Notes: generated from the sequence alone by a model not told the origin. A stretch of DNA of 50,887 nucleotides from Psychrobacillus psychrotolerans (GCF_900115805.1 NZ_FOXU01000014.1:1-50887), one strand, 5' to 3'. Shown: positions 1 to 8,597, counted from the stretch's first letter. Numbers and translations: made by a program.

Positions 1-96
1 AGGCAAAATTAAAAATGAGTCCGGTGCAATACCGAACCCATTTTTACCAAGTTGCTTAATGAAATAACCGTGTCTAACTTTTAGGGGTCACTTCAG
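1..96 (+). mobile_element. IS3-family element, right end (orfB tail plus right inverted repeat)
   Basis: Reading from base 3, the frame gives AKLKMSPVQYRTHFYQVA and stops at 57-59. This is the typical C-terminus of IS3-family (IS150-like) OrfB transposases, which usually end in a KAKLKGLSPVQYR-type motif. The following bases, to about 96, read as a right inverted repeat: its reverse complement begins TGAAGTGACCCCTAAAAG, close to the IS3-family TG...CCC form. The rest of the element lies outside the window, so activity cannot be judged. The neighbouring NERD gene starts its stop codon only about 17 bases further in. Confidence 0.8.
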
Positions 97-112
97 GAGT
101 AGAAGATCTTTT

Positions 113-1063
113 TCACATGAATTTCATTGTATATTTGGCATCTTTATATTTTCCCGTTTTGATTAGGTTTGCGTTATTTAGAATTCTGTATGCTTCGTGC
201 GCATTATTAAGATTTAAAAAATGTCGACATTCTTTATTGGAAATGGTGTCTTTATATACAAGAAAGTAATCCTTTATGGTTCTGGTATGTGCATTATCAC
301 TGATACTTTTACATCGCGGACAAATCCAGTGGCGAGGAATTTTTTTCATCCCTACAAAGTTACAGGCAGGACATTCTACTCCGTTGATAATGTCATTAGG
401 ATGAATTGCAAAGTGACGTGTAAGTGGAAGTGGTTTGTAATTGGTAATTTTGTTTAGGATAAGGTTTTTGAGGTTGTTAAGTCCTTCTATAGAAAGTGGT
501 GGATTTTCGGTCTTTATGTTTCTCAAATAGGATCTTATTTCATTTCTGAAAAGTAGGGTTGTTTCGTTTGGAGGGATTTTGATATAGCTGGTAGTGAAAG
601 GAAAAACAACGGCACCGTATATCGGAATTGAAAATCCAGCACTCTTAAATACTCTATTCAACTGGTATATATATTCTTGTAATTGAATTTCTGGACTGTC
701 GAAGGAGTTTCTTTCTCCTGTTGTTAATGTGCGACTCAACTGAAATGGGTGTGATTTAAATTCTATTTCCCCTTTAATATTCTTAACCTCTAATATTACT
801 GCGTAGTACTGTGATATTAAGAGGATATCCATTTGAAAAAGAGATTCGCCGTATAGTGAAACGTTGTGAAATGCAAAGAATTTGTATGGAAGATGAACTT
901 TTTTCAGGAAATTCATAACTGCTTCTTCCCCTATATCTCCAGCAATATTACGATTCAACTCATCTTGAAGTGAGTTATATTTGGGGTGATTCTTCTTTAG
1001 CCGTTTGGTTAACGAGATAAGTGCGTCCATATATAGTGTTTGTGTGTATGGTTTTACAATCAT
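113..1063 (-). CDS. NERD-domain protein with C-terminal zinc ribbon
   Basis: Predicted 316-residue protein. The N-terminal half fits the nuclease-related (NERD) domain: a GDIGEEAV segment near residue 42, an aspartate at about 79 in QMDILLI, and the ExK pair at about 92-94 in ILEVKNIKG. This D...ExK arrangement is typical of the PD-(D/E)XK-like fold. Near the C-terminus two Cys pairs (C231/C234 and C248/C251) form a zinc ribbon, suggesting nucleic-acid contact. The start was set at 1063 because GGAGGTGATCAA lies directly before that ATG. It stands alone between an IS3 end and a repeat tract, a setting that suggests mobility. NERD proteins have no firmly assigned cellular role; nuclease activity is inferred. 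Confidence 0.85.
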   Translation of the reverse strand: MIVKPYTQTLYMDALISLTKRLKKNHPKYNSLQDELNRNIAGDIGEEAVMNFLKKVHLPYKFFAFHNVSLYGESLFQMDILLISQYYAVILEVKNIKGEIEFKSHPFQLSRTLTTGERNSFDSPEIQLQEYIYQLNRVFKSAGFSIPIYGAVVFPFTTSYIKIPPNETTLLFRNEIRSYLRNIKTENPPLSIEGLNNLKNLILNKITNYKPLPLTRHFAIHPNDIINGVECPACNFVGMKKIPRHWICPRCKSISDNAHTRTIKDYFLVYKDTISNKECRHFLNLNNAHEAYRILNNANLIKTGKYKDAKYTMKFM

Positions 1064-1337
1064 TTGATCACCTCCAGGATAGATTAACATAATCCGTCGG
1101 GGCTTGGAAGAGGACTCACAGAAATCGCATTTTGAAGGATATTTTAGGTTGAGAATTGGTTTTTACTTAAGAAAGGTGATCAAGAATTAAATTGTTGCTC
1201 CTATTACACAATAATATTCGGAGGTTTTTGTAGAATTATAGTATTCTTTTGATGCTAATTTTAGTTGAGTTAATACAAACGTTAATTATGGAACGATTTT
1301 ATTTGAAGTTTCAAGGCAGTTGGCTTTTCGTACGAGC

Positions 1338-1690
1338 GAAAAGCTTCCTTTTTGGATTTTACTCGCGGACGTAGGCTGATTACTGACGGACATGGTGGAT
1401 TTACTGGTGGAGCCATATGGAATACTCGCTCTCGAGCCAAGTTTACCGACGTAGCAAGGTTCTTTACTGGGGGAACAGGATTTATTGGAACCTTAATGCA
1501 ATTTGCTTTTTGCCTGAGCGAAAGCCTCCTTTTTGGATGTTACTCGCGGAGGGAGCGTGGTTACTGGCGGACGTGGTGGTTTTACAGGCGGAGCCGTAGG
1601 GAATACTCGCTCTCGAGCCAATTTTACCGGCGGAGCAGGTTCGTTTACTGGCGGAACGGGATTTATTGGAAGTTCTCATCGGTGGCAACA
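1338..1690. repeat. Family-A degenerate repeat tract with a 181-bp higher-order duplication
   Basis: The tract is built of units of about 20-21 bases of the form TTTACTGGCGGA or TTACTCGCGGAC followed by variable G-rich sequence. A larger block is present twice: TTTTTGGAT at 1349 and 1530, and CTCTCGAGCCA at 1431 and 1612, both offset by 181 bases. Because 181 is not a multiple of three, the copies are read in different frames, so the tract is probably non-coding although an open frame runs through it. The remainder of the gap, 1064-1337, shows no gene or hairpin I can support. Confidence 0.85.
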
Positions 1691-1693
1691 GTA

Positions 1694-1720
1694 AAGGACC
1701 TGCCGAATAGGCAGGTCCTT
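1694..1720 (-). terminator. Terminator of the arg operon
   Basis: A perfect 11-bp stem (AAGGACCTGCC with its complement) around a GAATA loop lies 45 bases behind the argD stop. The U-tract on the minus strand is short (CTTTAC), so termination may be incomplete. Confidence 0.7.
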
Positions 1721-1764
1721 GGTTGTGAATAGCGGTTCTCTGAGCGCTTTAATTCAAGTTTTTA

Positions 1765-2889
1765 TTAAGATAGGATGGTTTTAAGAATGTCGACGGCTTG
1801 GTCAATTTCTTCGTTTGTTACAGTTAGTGGCGGTAGGAGACGGATGACGTTTGGTCCTGCCGAAACTAATAGAAGACCTGCTTCGTCGGCTGCTGTTATG
1901 TAGGACGCTACTTCTTCTTCGCAGACGATTCCGAGTAATAAGCCAGAGCCGACAACTTTATGACTTGGCAGTGTTTCACTTAATTTTTCTATAAAGTAAG
2001 CAGATTTTCTATTCACTTCTCCTATAAAATCAGATACAAATACGTTATCTAATACGGTTTGTGCGACGGCTACTGCTAGAGGGTTTCCTCCAAAGGTAGT
2101 GCCGTGTGTGCCCGGACCTAATGAGTCGTGCAGGTCTGCTGTTCCTAGCATTGCCCCGATTGGGAAGCCTCCACCAAGACCTTTTGCCAACGTCATTATG
2201 TCAGGTTTTAGGACAGTTTGCTCGTATGCGTAGCGGGTTCCCGTGCGGCTAATGCCTGTTTGGACCTCGTCTATAATGAGTAGAATTCCGTTCGCTAAAC
2301 ATATGTCCGAGATTGCCTGAGCGAATTCGGGCGTTACTTGGTTGACGCCGCCTTCTCCTTGGATAACTTCGAGCATGATTGCGCCTACTTCATCGTCGAT
2401 TACTGCTTCTAATGCAGATACATCGTTAAATGGGACGGTTTTGAATGTTTCAAGCAATGGACCAAAGCCGTTGCGTATTTTGTCTTGGCCAGTTGCAGAC
2501 ATGGCACCGAATGTGCGTCCGTGAAATGACTTTTCAAAGGTGATGATTGTGTGTTTCCCTGTATGCTTGCGCGCTAGTTTGATCGCTGCTTCGTTCGCCT
2601 CTGCTCCACTGTTGCAGAAAAAGGCGTGAGCGAAGTGCGTATCGTTTACAAGGGTTTCGGCTAGTTTCTCTTGTTCTGGGTTTTCGAACAGGTTCGATAT
2701 ATGCCAGAGCTTTTCGCTTTGTTCTTGAATCGCTTGAACTATCGCAGGATGCGTATGCCCTAGACTTAGCACGGCAATACCGCTTGTGAAATCGAGGTAG
2801 TCTTTTCCGTTAGCATCTGTCACGATGGTCCCCCTCCCTTTCACAAGATGAATGGGACGGCGCGTATAGTTTTGGAATAATGAGCTCAT
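1765..2889 (-). CDS. argD: Acetylornithine aminotransferase
   Basis: Class-III PLP aminotransferase of 374 residues that converts N-acetylglutamate semialdehyde to N-acetylornithine in cytosolic arginine synthesis. The sequence shows the CNSGAEANE phosphate-binding segment (about 92-100), SFHGRTFG (121-128), LLIIDEVQTG with the PLP-contacting Asp at 207, and the Schiff-base lysine at about 236 in LAKGLGGG. The length is normal for the family. Its ATG overlaps the argB stop as ATGA, implying coupled translation. It is the last gene of argCJBD. The family overlaps in sequence with ornithine and succinylornithine aminotransferases; the operon context decides for argD. Confidence 0.95.
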   Translation of the reverse strand: MSSLFQNYTRRPIHLVKGRGTIVTDANGKDYLDFTSGIAVLSLGHTHPAIVQAIQEQSEKLWHISNLFENPEQEKLAETLVNDTHFAHAFFCNSGAEANEAAIKLARKHTGKHTIITFEKSFHGRTFGAMSATGQDKIRNGFGPLLETFKTVPFNDVSALEAVIDDEVGAIMLEVIQGEGGVNQVTPEFAQAISDICLANGILLIIDEVQTGISRTGTRYAYEQTVLKPDIMTLAKGLGGGFPIGAMLGTADLHDSLGPGTHGTTFGGNPLAVAVAQTVLDNVFVSDFIGEVNRKSAYFIEKLSETLPSHKVVGSGLLLGIVCEEEVASYITAADEAGLLLVSAGPNVIRLLPPLTVTNEEIDQAVDILKTILS

Positions 2890-3665
2890 GCGTATACCTC
2901 CTGTTGCAAAATTGTTGTGCCGGAAAGTTGATCTCCGACGATTTCGACGGATGGAATACCCGCTGTTAAGCAGTCAAGAGCCGCGGTAACTTTTGGAATC
3001 ATTCCTCCGTATATATCTCCTGAACTGATCCAGTGACTAATTTTTTCGGAGGTAACTATTTCTTGTACTTCTCCGCCAATTTTAATGCCTGGTGTATCCG
3101 TTACGAGCTGCAGACTTTCAGCTTTAATTGCCAAAGCGACTTTGCTAGCTACAGTGTCCGCATTGATATTCAGCGGATTTCCTTCTATCGTGCAGCCAAT
3201 ACTTGAAATTACGGGAGTGATTCCATGCTGCAGTAATGTTTCAAGCAGGGGCGTATTCACTTGTTGGATTTCTCCTACAAAACCATATGTTGCTTCATCT
3301 AATATGGTGCACTCTAATAACTGACTATCGTAGCCACTCAAACCGATTGCTTGGATTCCATTTTTATTTAGCTGATGCACTAGGGCTGGGTTTACTTGAC
3401 CTATTAAAGTGGACTGGACAATGCCGATTGCTTCAGCAGATGTCACACGTATTCCATTAATAGCAGTGGTCGTAACTCCATTAGCAGCAAGGGCTGCATT
3501 GATCGCTGGTCCTCCACCGTGTACAATGACGATTTCGTGGCCAGATGCTTGCAGTTTTTTGAAGTTAGAGAAGAAGTTTTCATTTAAACCCTCGAGCATA
3601 CTGCCACCAAGCTTGATGACGATGCGTTTAAGAGCGGTAGGTTGCGTTGATTTGGACGTAGTCAT
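2886..3665 (-). CDS. argB: Acetylglutamate kinase
   Basis: Amino-acid kinase family protein of 259 residues that phosphorylates N-acetylglutamate, the second step of arginine synthesis. KLGGSML near residue 18 is the nucleotide-binding start and VHGGGPAIN near 49 binds substrate phosphates. The N-terminus carries about a dozen residues before the first strand, and these codons lie inside the end of argJ: the genes overlap by 38 bases, unusually long for this operon. No internal ATG, GTG or TTG precedes the KRIVIKLGG strand, so the overlapping start appears genuine and suggests translational coupling. No long N-terminal helix of the arginine-sensitive kinase type is seen, so feedback inhibition is uncertain. 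Confidence 0.95.
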   Translation of the reverse strand: MTTSKSTQPTALKRIVIKLGGSMLEGLNENFFSNFKKLQASGHEIVIVHGGGPAINAALAANGVTTTAINGIRVTSAEAIGIVQSTLIGQVNPALVHQLNKNGIQAIGLSGYDSQLLECTILDEATYGFVGEIQQVNTPLLETLLQHGITPVISSIGCTIEGNPLNINADTVASKVALAIKAESLQLVTDTPGIKIGGEVQEIVTSEKISHWISSGDIYGGMIPKVTAALDCLTAGIPSVEIVGDQLSGTTILQQEVYA

Positions 3666-4854
3666 ATGTCAAATCGCACCCCCATGCAGTTCCTTGACCA
3701 TTGCCTTGATGAATATCGACGAAGATTTTAACTTCTGGCTGTTTCAAATAAATGATTAAATCATCTTCTGAGAAAGGAACTGGCTCGCCGTTTTCTACTA
3801 CTTTTGTGGTACCAAGTAGAATCGTAATGGCGTTTGGATCGATTGTTGCACCACTATAGCCGACTGCCGCAATAATTCTTCCCCAGTTTGCATCATTTCC
3901 GAAAATCGCTGTTTTAACAAGCGGAGAGCCTACTACTGTTTTAGCGATTTTGCGTGCTTCTATATCCGTAATGGCACCTTTTACTTCCACTTCAATGAGC
4001 TTCGTTGCGCCTTCCCCGTCTTTGGCAATCATTTTAGCTAAATCTTGTGACACGGTGTGTAAGGTTTGAAGGAAGTTTTCCCAGTCTGGATGTTCTGGAG
4101 TTAACGTATTATTTTGCGCCATTCCGTTCGCCATCACAATTACCATATCATTTGTCGATGTGTCGCCGTCCACTGTAATTGCATTAAAAGTCACATCTGT
4201 GATAGCTTTTAGTGCATCTTGAAGATGGTTGGATTCGATATTGGCATCAGTCGTTATAAAACCAAGCATTGTCGCCATATTTGGTTCAATCATGCCAGAT
4301 CCTTTTGCAGTACCTGCAATGATAACCTCTTTACCATTAATAGTCGTTGAATAAGTTGTGTTTTTCGTTACAGTATCCGTTGTCATAATCGCTAATGAAA
4401 AGTCGATCGCACCTTCCAGTTCATCTACTGGTTCTAGGTTTTGAATACCTGTAGTTACTGGCTCCATTTTCATGAGTTCCCCGATTACTCCAGTAGAAGC
4501 AACACCGATAAGTGACGGATCAATTCCTAGTTTGTCTGCTGTAAGTTGCTGCATCGTATATGCATCTGCCATCCCTTGTTTACCCGTGCAGGCATTGGCG
4601 TTTCCCGCGTTTACAATGATTGCTTGCATTTTACCTGTTTCATATACGACATCTTTTGTGATCAGTAGTGGTGCTGCTTTGATCGCATTCGTTGTAAAAA
4701 CTCCCGCTACGCTTGCAGGTACGTCGCTAACAAGAAGTGCTAAGTCCTTTTTTTTATGCTTTAAACCGCAATGGATTCCGGTTGCTTGGAAACCTTTTGG
4801 CGAGGCAATGTTTTTATAAGAGATGCTTTTCATCGCAATGGTTTTTGTCGTCAT
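3628..4854 (-). CDS. argJ: Bifunctional ornithine acetyltransferase / N-acetylglutamate synthase
   Basis: ArgJ of 408 residues recycles the acetyl group from N-acetylornithine to glutamate. The motif KGSGMIEPNMATML (184-197) contains the self-cleavage site between Ala194 and Thr195; Thr195 becomes the N-terminal nucleophile of the beta chain. Length and ends match the family. The start at 4854 follows GAGGAGGAATAACCG. Whether it is bifunctional (also using acetyl-CoA) cannot be read from sequence, but no separate argA is present here, which fits. It begins 18 bases behind argC and runs 38 bases into argB. Confidence 0.95.
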   Translation of the reverse strand: MTTKTIAMKSISYKNIASPKGFQATGIHCGLKHKKKDLALLVSDVPASVAGVFTTNAIKAAPLLITKDVVYETGKMQAIIVNAGNANACTGKQGMADAYTMQQLTADKLGIDPSLIGVASTGVIGELMKMEPVTTGIQNLEPVDELEGAIDFSLAIMTTDTVTKNTTYSTTINGKEVIIAGTAKGSGMIEPNMATMLGFITTDANIESNHLQDALKAITDVTFNAITVDGDTSTNDMVIVMANGMAQNNTLTPEHPDWENFLQTLHTVSQDLAKMIAKDGEGATKLIEVEVKGAITDIEARKIAKTVVGSPLVKTAIFGNDANWGRIIAAVGYSGATIDPNAITILLGTTKVVENGEPVPFSEDDLIIYLKQPEVKIFVDIHQGNGQGTAWGCDLTYDYVQINATYRS

Positions 4855-4872
4855 CGGTTATTCCTCCTCTGT

Positions 4873-5907
4873 CTAGATAAATAGTGGGACTTGCTGAAGA
4901 CCAGTCGTTTGGTCGATATTAAATTGTACATTCATATTTTGAATTGCCTGGCCTGCTGCTCCTTTTACGAGGTTGTCGATAACCGAAACGATAGTGGCAC
5001 GGTTCGTACGTGGATCGACTTTTACGTGAATATCACAGAAATTAGAGCCGTATACTTGATTGGTTCCAAATTTGTTCGTTTCTTCGATAATGCGGACGAA
5101 GGGATCATATGCATAGCGTTCTTTCAACGCGTTTGTCAATTGTCGCTCGGTCACATTCGACTGAAGTGCGGCATAGCTTGTCGCAAGAATTCCTCTAGTC
5201 ATTGGAACTAAATGCGTCGTAAATGTGATCGGTGATGTCTGACCTGCAAACATATTAATAGCCTGTTCGATTTCCGGTATATGTTGATGCTGATGTATTT
5301 TATAAATTGCCGTGTTTTCATTTGTTTCACTGAAGTGCGTCATTTGAGATGGCTTGTTACCCGCTCCTGACACGCCACTCTTTGCATCTATAACTATATT
5401 CGTTGAGTCGATTAAGTTTTCCTTTAATAGCGGCAATAAAGATAACAATACCGCTGTCGGATAACATCCTGGGTTTGCGATTAGATCCGCTTGTTGAATG
5501 GCAGCTTCATTCCACTCCGTTAAACCATACACACTTTTTTCTAATGCCGTTGGTGGTGCGGGTGCTTTTTGGTACCACTGCTCATAATCTAAAGGATTTT
5601 TCAATCGGAAGTCACCAGACAAGTCAATAAGCTTCGGACCGCTTCCTATTAAAGAAGGTAATATCCCAGTAGATACCCCTGAGGGAGTACTCGTAAAAAT
5701 GACGTCATATTCTGTTAGTCTATTATGTTCGATCGCTAGAAGTTTTTGATCGTAAATATTCATTAAATGTGTATATTTATTCGAAAACTGCATTCCTTCT
5801 TCTGAAGAAGTGAATAAATCAATACGCTCGGCTTCGGGATGATTATGCAATAGCCTTATTAACTCCAGTCCACCATAACCCGTAGCACCTATAATTCCTA
5901 TTTTCAT
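4873..5907 (-). CDS. argC: N-acetyl-gamma-glutamyl-phosphate reductase
   Basis: NADPH-dependent reductase of 344 residues, first gene of the arg operon. The N-terminal Rossmann motif is GIIGATGYGG and the catalytic cysteine is about residue 148 in NPGCYPTA. The start at 5907 is chosen because MKIGIIGATG is the standard family N-terminus and GGAGTGATAAGG precedes it; the upstream in-frame ATG at 5952 would lie in the promoter -10 region. The SigA promoter is immediately upstream. Confidence 0.95.
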   Translation of the reverse strand: MKIGIIGATGYGGLELIRLLHNHPEAERIDLFTSSEEGMQFSNKYTHLMNIYDQKLLAIEHNRLTEYDVIFTSTPSGVSTGILPSLIGSGPKLIDLSGDFRLKNPLDYEQWYQKAPAPPTALEKSVYGLTEWNEAAIQQADLIANPGCYPTAVLLSLLPLLKENLIDSTNIVIDAKSGVSGAGNKPSQMTHFSETNENTAIYKIHQHQHIPEIEQAINMFAGQTSPITFTTHLVPMTRGILATSYAALQSNVTERQLTNALKERYAYDPFVRIIEETNKFGTNQVYGSNFCDIHVKVDPRTNRATIVSVIDNLVKGAAGQAIQNMNVQFNIDQTTGLQQVPLFI

Positions 5908-5937
5908 CCTTATCACTCCAAACGTAAGATAATGATT

Positions 5938-5966
5938 AGTATAATACTGCATAATTATAAAGTCAA
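5938..5966 (-). promoter_or_regulatory. SigA-type promoter of argCJBD
   Basis: On the minus strand TTGACT (5966-5961), a 17-base spacer and TATACT (5943-5938) make a near-consensus vegetative promoter about 31 bases before the argC ATG. The spacer contains AT-rich TGCATAATTATA-type sequence (plus-strand reading) that could be part of an ArgR operator, but I cannot call an ARG box with confidence. Confidence 0.8.
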
Positions 5967-6009
5967 TTGTATTTTTAATATATTTAGTGAATTTATCAGG
6001 TACATCGAA

Positions 6010-6036
6010 AAACCCTTTGTTTAGTACAAAGGGTTT
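6010..6036 (-). terminator. Terminator of sigI-rsgI
   Basis: An 11-bp perfect stem, AAACCCTTTGT with its complement, surrounds a 5-base loop 7 bases behind the rsgI stop and runs into TTTTT on the minus strand. Confidence 0.85.
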
Positions 6037-6042
6037 GTTTGG

Positions 6043-6897
6043 TTAGTTATTAGCATTTTTATTGTTTCCATTATTCTTATTGGCATTGTTTCCGTTATTT
6101 GATTTGTCCTCGTTCTTTTTCTTTTCTTGACCTGGGACTTTGTTGGAATTATTTGTTGGTTTGTTTTCTTTAGGTTGTGCTTTATTTTCATTTGATTTGT
6201 CTTTTGTTTCGTTGTTCTTAACTGGTTTTTCAATAGGTGAGTTCTTTGGTTCCGTTTTTGTTGCTGGTATATTTGGGTTTGGTAACTTTTCTTCTTTTTT
6301 AATTTGACCTGGAGGCTTTGCGTTTACTTCTTTAGGTTTCGTGTTTTTTGGTTCTGGTTCGATAAAATTCTTTTGTGGCAAAGGTTTTTTATTCACTTCT
6401 TGGACTGCTTTTTCAATTTGTTTTTTTAGTTTCGGTTTATCTTCTTTTTCATAAACGGTTGTTACTGCAAGTTCATTCTTATCCGTACTTATTTGTTCTA
6501 CCGCTTTTGCTAACACCAAGTCCATTGGTTGTCCTTCCCAATCACCCATTGTTTCTGTGGAGGATTGAAGGGAAATAACTTTGCCGTCCTCATCTATGCC
6601 AATTTCAATAGTCGAATCACCTTCTACCTGGATATAAGCGTATGCAGGAGTAGCTTTGGGAAACCAGGATGCTACTAAAAATAGAAGGAGTATTGCTGCT
6701 ATTAAGGCCGGCGCTATGAAAATAGGTTTCATCCGTCTTTTGGATATGGTTGAAGCAATTAAATGAAACGCTGCTTCTTCACCTATTTGAACGTCTGCAA
6801 TAAGTGGAACTCCACGAAGAAACTCGCCATTTTCTGTAAGAAAAACAGTGTAGCTTGCCTTCTTTTCACAAACAATGCCCCTATATTTTCGCATCAT
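6043..6897 (-). CDS. rsgI: Anti-sigma-I factor RsgI
   Basis: Membrane anti-sigma factor of 284 residues. The cytosolic N-terminus (RKYRGIVCEKKASYTVFL, then ENGEFLRGVP) matches the RsgI_N domain that holds SigI. One transmembrane helix spans about 59-79. Outside lie a PepSY-like stretch (about 85-180) and a long low-complexity tail rich in Pro, Lys, Glu and Asn. No carbohydrate-binding module, as found in clostridial RsgI sensors, is seen, so any signal is likely wall or heat stress rather than polysaccharide. The ATG overlaps the sigI stop as ATGA, with AAAGGAG before it. Confidence 0.88.
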   Translation of the reverse strand: MMRKYRGIVCEKKASYTVFLTENGEFLRGVPLIADVQIGEEAAFHLIASTISKRRMKPIFIAPALIAAILLLFLVASWFPKATPAYAYIQVEGDSTIEIGIDEDGKVISLQSSTETMGDWEGQPMDLVLAKAVEQISTDKNELAVTTVYEKEDKPKLKKQIEKAVQEVNKKPLPQKNFIEPEPKNTKPKEVNAKPPGQIKKEEKLPNPNIPATKTEPKNSPIEKPVKNNETKDKSNENKAQPKENKPTNNSNKVPGQEKKKNEDKSNNGNNANKNNGNNKNANN

Positions 6898-7643
6898 ATG
6901 ATTTCTCCTTTCACGTAGTCTTTTATATAAACGAAGTCACTGTTTAATAGAAGTACGACTGCAATAATGTACTTTCGTTGCCGTTCGAGTGTTTTTCTCG
7001 ACACTTCTACTAGTGCTTCCATTTCTTTCAAAGGTAGTTTTTTAGTTTTCATTAAAAGTGTGTACAGTTCCTCTGATTCTGCGATAATTTGAGCAATTTG
7101 AAAGGCTGTTTTTCTAGCGTCTTTATGTTTCGGGGCTGCTTTTGTTAACTCGTCAAAGGATAGTTTAAAGTTTGATAATAGATCGCTGTATTTCAACAGT
7201 TCATCTTGCCTTGATAGTGTAAATTGTTCTTCTGAGTATGTAGTTACTGCATGCTGTTTTAATAAAAAATGGGTATCCTCTGATGCATTGTTATCAGTAT
7301 CAAACAGTAATTCTTTTTTATTGCGAATTGTTTCTTTCCGGATAAAATCAATAATGCGTCTTTTTATAATTAAATGGGCAAAGGTTTGGAAGGAAGTATT
7401 TTCAGAAGGATTGTATGCATTAATCGCTTCGTGACATCCATTTAACGCAATGCTGAATTCTTCATCTTGCTCCTCAATAGGTCGTTTACAAATGAAACTG
7501 GCGGTTTTTTTCGCAAATTGGGTATGGGCAAAAAGGAGGTCATTTAGAACCTCCTTGTCCCCTGCTTGCGCTTTTTTAATAAGCTCTTGCATATTCTGTT
7601 TTGGTTTTGTTTTGAATAGACCTTGCATTATTGACAAGAGCAT
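6894..7643 (-). CDS. sigI: RNA polymerase sigma factor SigI
   Basis: Sigma-70-like factor of 249 residues. Region 2 is visible as AYNPSENTSFQTFAHLIIKRRIIDFIRKE, the hallmark of SigI (quoted here in two joined parts: AYNPSENTSFQTF and IKRRIIDFIRKE). The C-terminal half (VSRKTLERQRKYIIAVVLL) supplies the DNA-contacting helix. The start at 7643 (MLLSIM) is chosen because GGAGGG lies six bases before it. In B. subtilis SigI serves heat and wall-stress responses and is restrained by the co-transcribed RsgI, as the four-base overlap here suggests. I did not find a convincing SigI autopromoter upstream. Confidence 0.9.
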   Translation of the reverse strand: MLLSIMQGLFKTKPKQNMQELIKKAQAGDKEVLNDLLFAHTQFAKKTASFICKRPIEEQDEEFSIALNGCHEAINAYNPSENTSFQTFAHLIIKRRIIDFIRKETIRNKKELLFDTDNNASEDTHFLLKQHAVTTYSEEQFTLSRQDELLKYSDLLSNFKLSFDELTKAAPKHKDARKTAFQIAQIIAESEELYTLLMKTKKLPLKEMEALVEVSRKTLERQRKYIIAVVLLLNSDFVYIKDYVKGEII

Positions 7644-7798
7644 ACATACCCTCCGTTCCCACATTTCCCTTAGGCAATAAGTATACTTTAGCTAAAGGGA
7701 GAATGAAAATCGGTATTAATTTTAGATTACTAGACGAAATTAAAAGTATCTACACGATTTATTTCATCTCTAATAATAGTGTTTTAGTCAAAATGGAT

Positions 7799-8503
7799 TT
7801 ATTTTTGGTTTTTGTTCTCTTTGTGTTCTTGCTTTTCAGCTTTACGCTCTTCTTTTAACGCGTTCTTTTCTTCTTTATGCTCAGCGTGTAATGCTTTTCG
7901 TTCTTCTTTTTGTTCTTGTTGTAGAGCTTTTCTTTCTTCTTTTTCTGCTTGTTTTATTTCTTTTTTAGGTTGTTTTACAGTCTCTTTCACTACTGGTTCC
8001 TTTTCAACAGGTTTTACTACAGGTGTTTCCGTTACAGGTATTTCTGTTTTCGGCTGCTCCATCACAGGAGGTTGTACAATAGGATCTTCTTTTTTAGGTT
8101 CTGTTTGTTTTGGTTCTTCTTGTTTAATTGGCTCTGGAGTTTCTGCTTGTTTAGCTTCAAATTTTGCAATAGCGCGTTCTGCATTGCGTTTAATCGCAGC
8201 TTTAGCAGTTTCATTACCAGCATTTTCATAGGCTTTAGAAAGGGCTACTAAGTTTCCAGCGTTGTATCCTTCTGGAATCTCAATATCCATACCTACTGTA
8301 TCGCCTGTTGTCACAACCGGTGTCACAGTGTCTGGTGTCGAAGTTTTCGGCACTTCAACTGTTTCCGTTTCTTTTTGATCAAGCACTTTGTTCAAGTCTA
8401 CCGTATCGAATAAATTTTCGTTTGCCCAAGCATAACTCGCTCCTGTTACCGTCATTGTAGCTACTAATAATGCTGCTCCAGTTTTTTTAAATTTCATCTG
8501 CAA
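7799..8503 (-). CDS. Secreted Lys/Glu-rich protein of unknown function
   Basis: Protein of 234 residues that I cannot assign firmly. Residues 1-28 form a Sec signal peptide ending at about ASYAWA. A central segment (about 72-115, NAGNLVALSKAYENAGN then KAAIKRNAERAIAKFE) is helical and resembles DUF5667-type domains. It is followed by a Pro-rich linker with repeated Pro-Val/Glu-Thr runs, then a highly charged coiled-coil-like tail made of repeats of EERKAL / EEKNAL type. The likely start is TTG at 8503, eight bases behind GAGGTG; the ATG two codons on is spaced less well. It lies upstream of sigI in the same direction and may relate to wall stress, but that is only inference. Confidence 0.75.
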   Translation of the reverse strand: MQMKFKKTGAALLVATMTVTGASYAWANENLFDTVDLNKVLDQKETETVEVPKTSTPDTVTPVVTTGDTVGMDIEIPEGYNAGNLVALSKAYENAGNETAKAAIKRNAERAIAKFEAKQAETPEPIKQEEPKQTEPKKEDPIVQPPVMEQPKTEIPVTETPVVKPVEKEPVVKETVKQPKKEIKQAEKEERKALQQEQKEERKALHAEHKEEKNALKEERKAEKQEHKENKNQK

Positions 8504-8597
8504 AGTTACATCACCTCGTATTAGATTTTGTCTTTTTGTTTCGACACTTAGTTATTCGGTGAGGTTGTCCTTTTTATGGGGGTCGGGTGGAAAGATT

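Noticed and set aside
1352-1732. Open frame of 126 codons with FTGG-type repeats in the family-A tract
   Set aside because: The two 181-base copies are out of frame with each other, no ribosome site precedes the ATG and it runs into the arg terminator. The pattern is in the DNA, not in a protein.
6021-6233. 70-codon Lys/Thr/Asn-rich frame inside the end of rsgI
   Set aside because: It is an alternative frame of the low-complexity rsgI tail, without a ribosome site, and runs into the terminator.
7812-8251. Open frames antisense to the Lys/Glu-rich secreted protein
   Set aside because: Phe/Ser/Cys-rich products are a by-product of Lys/Glu codons on the other strand.
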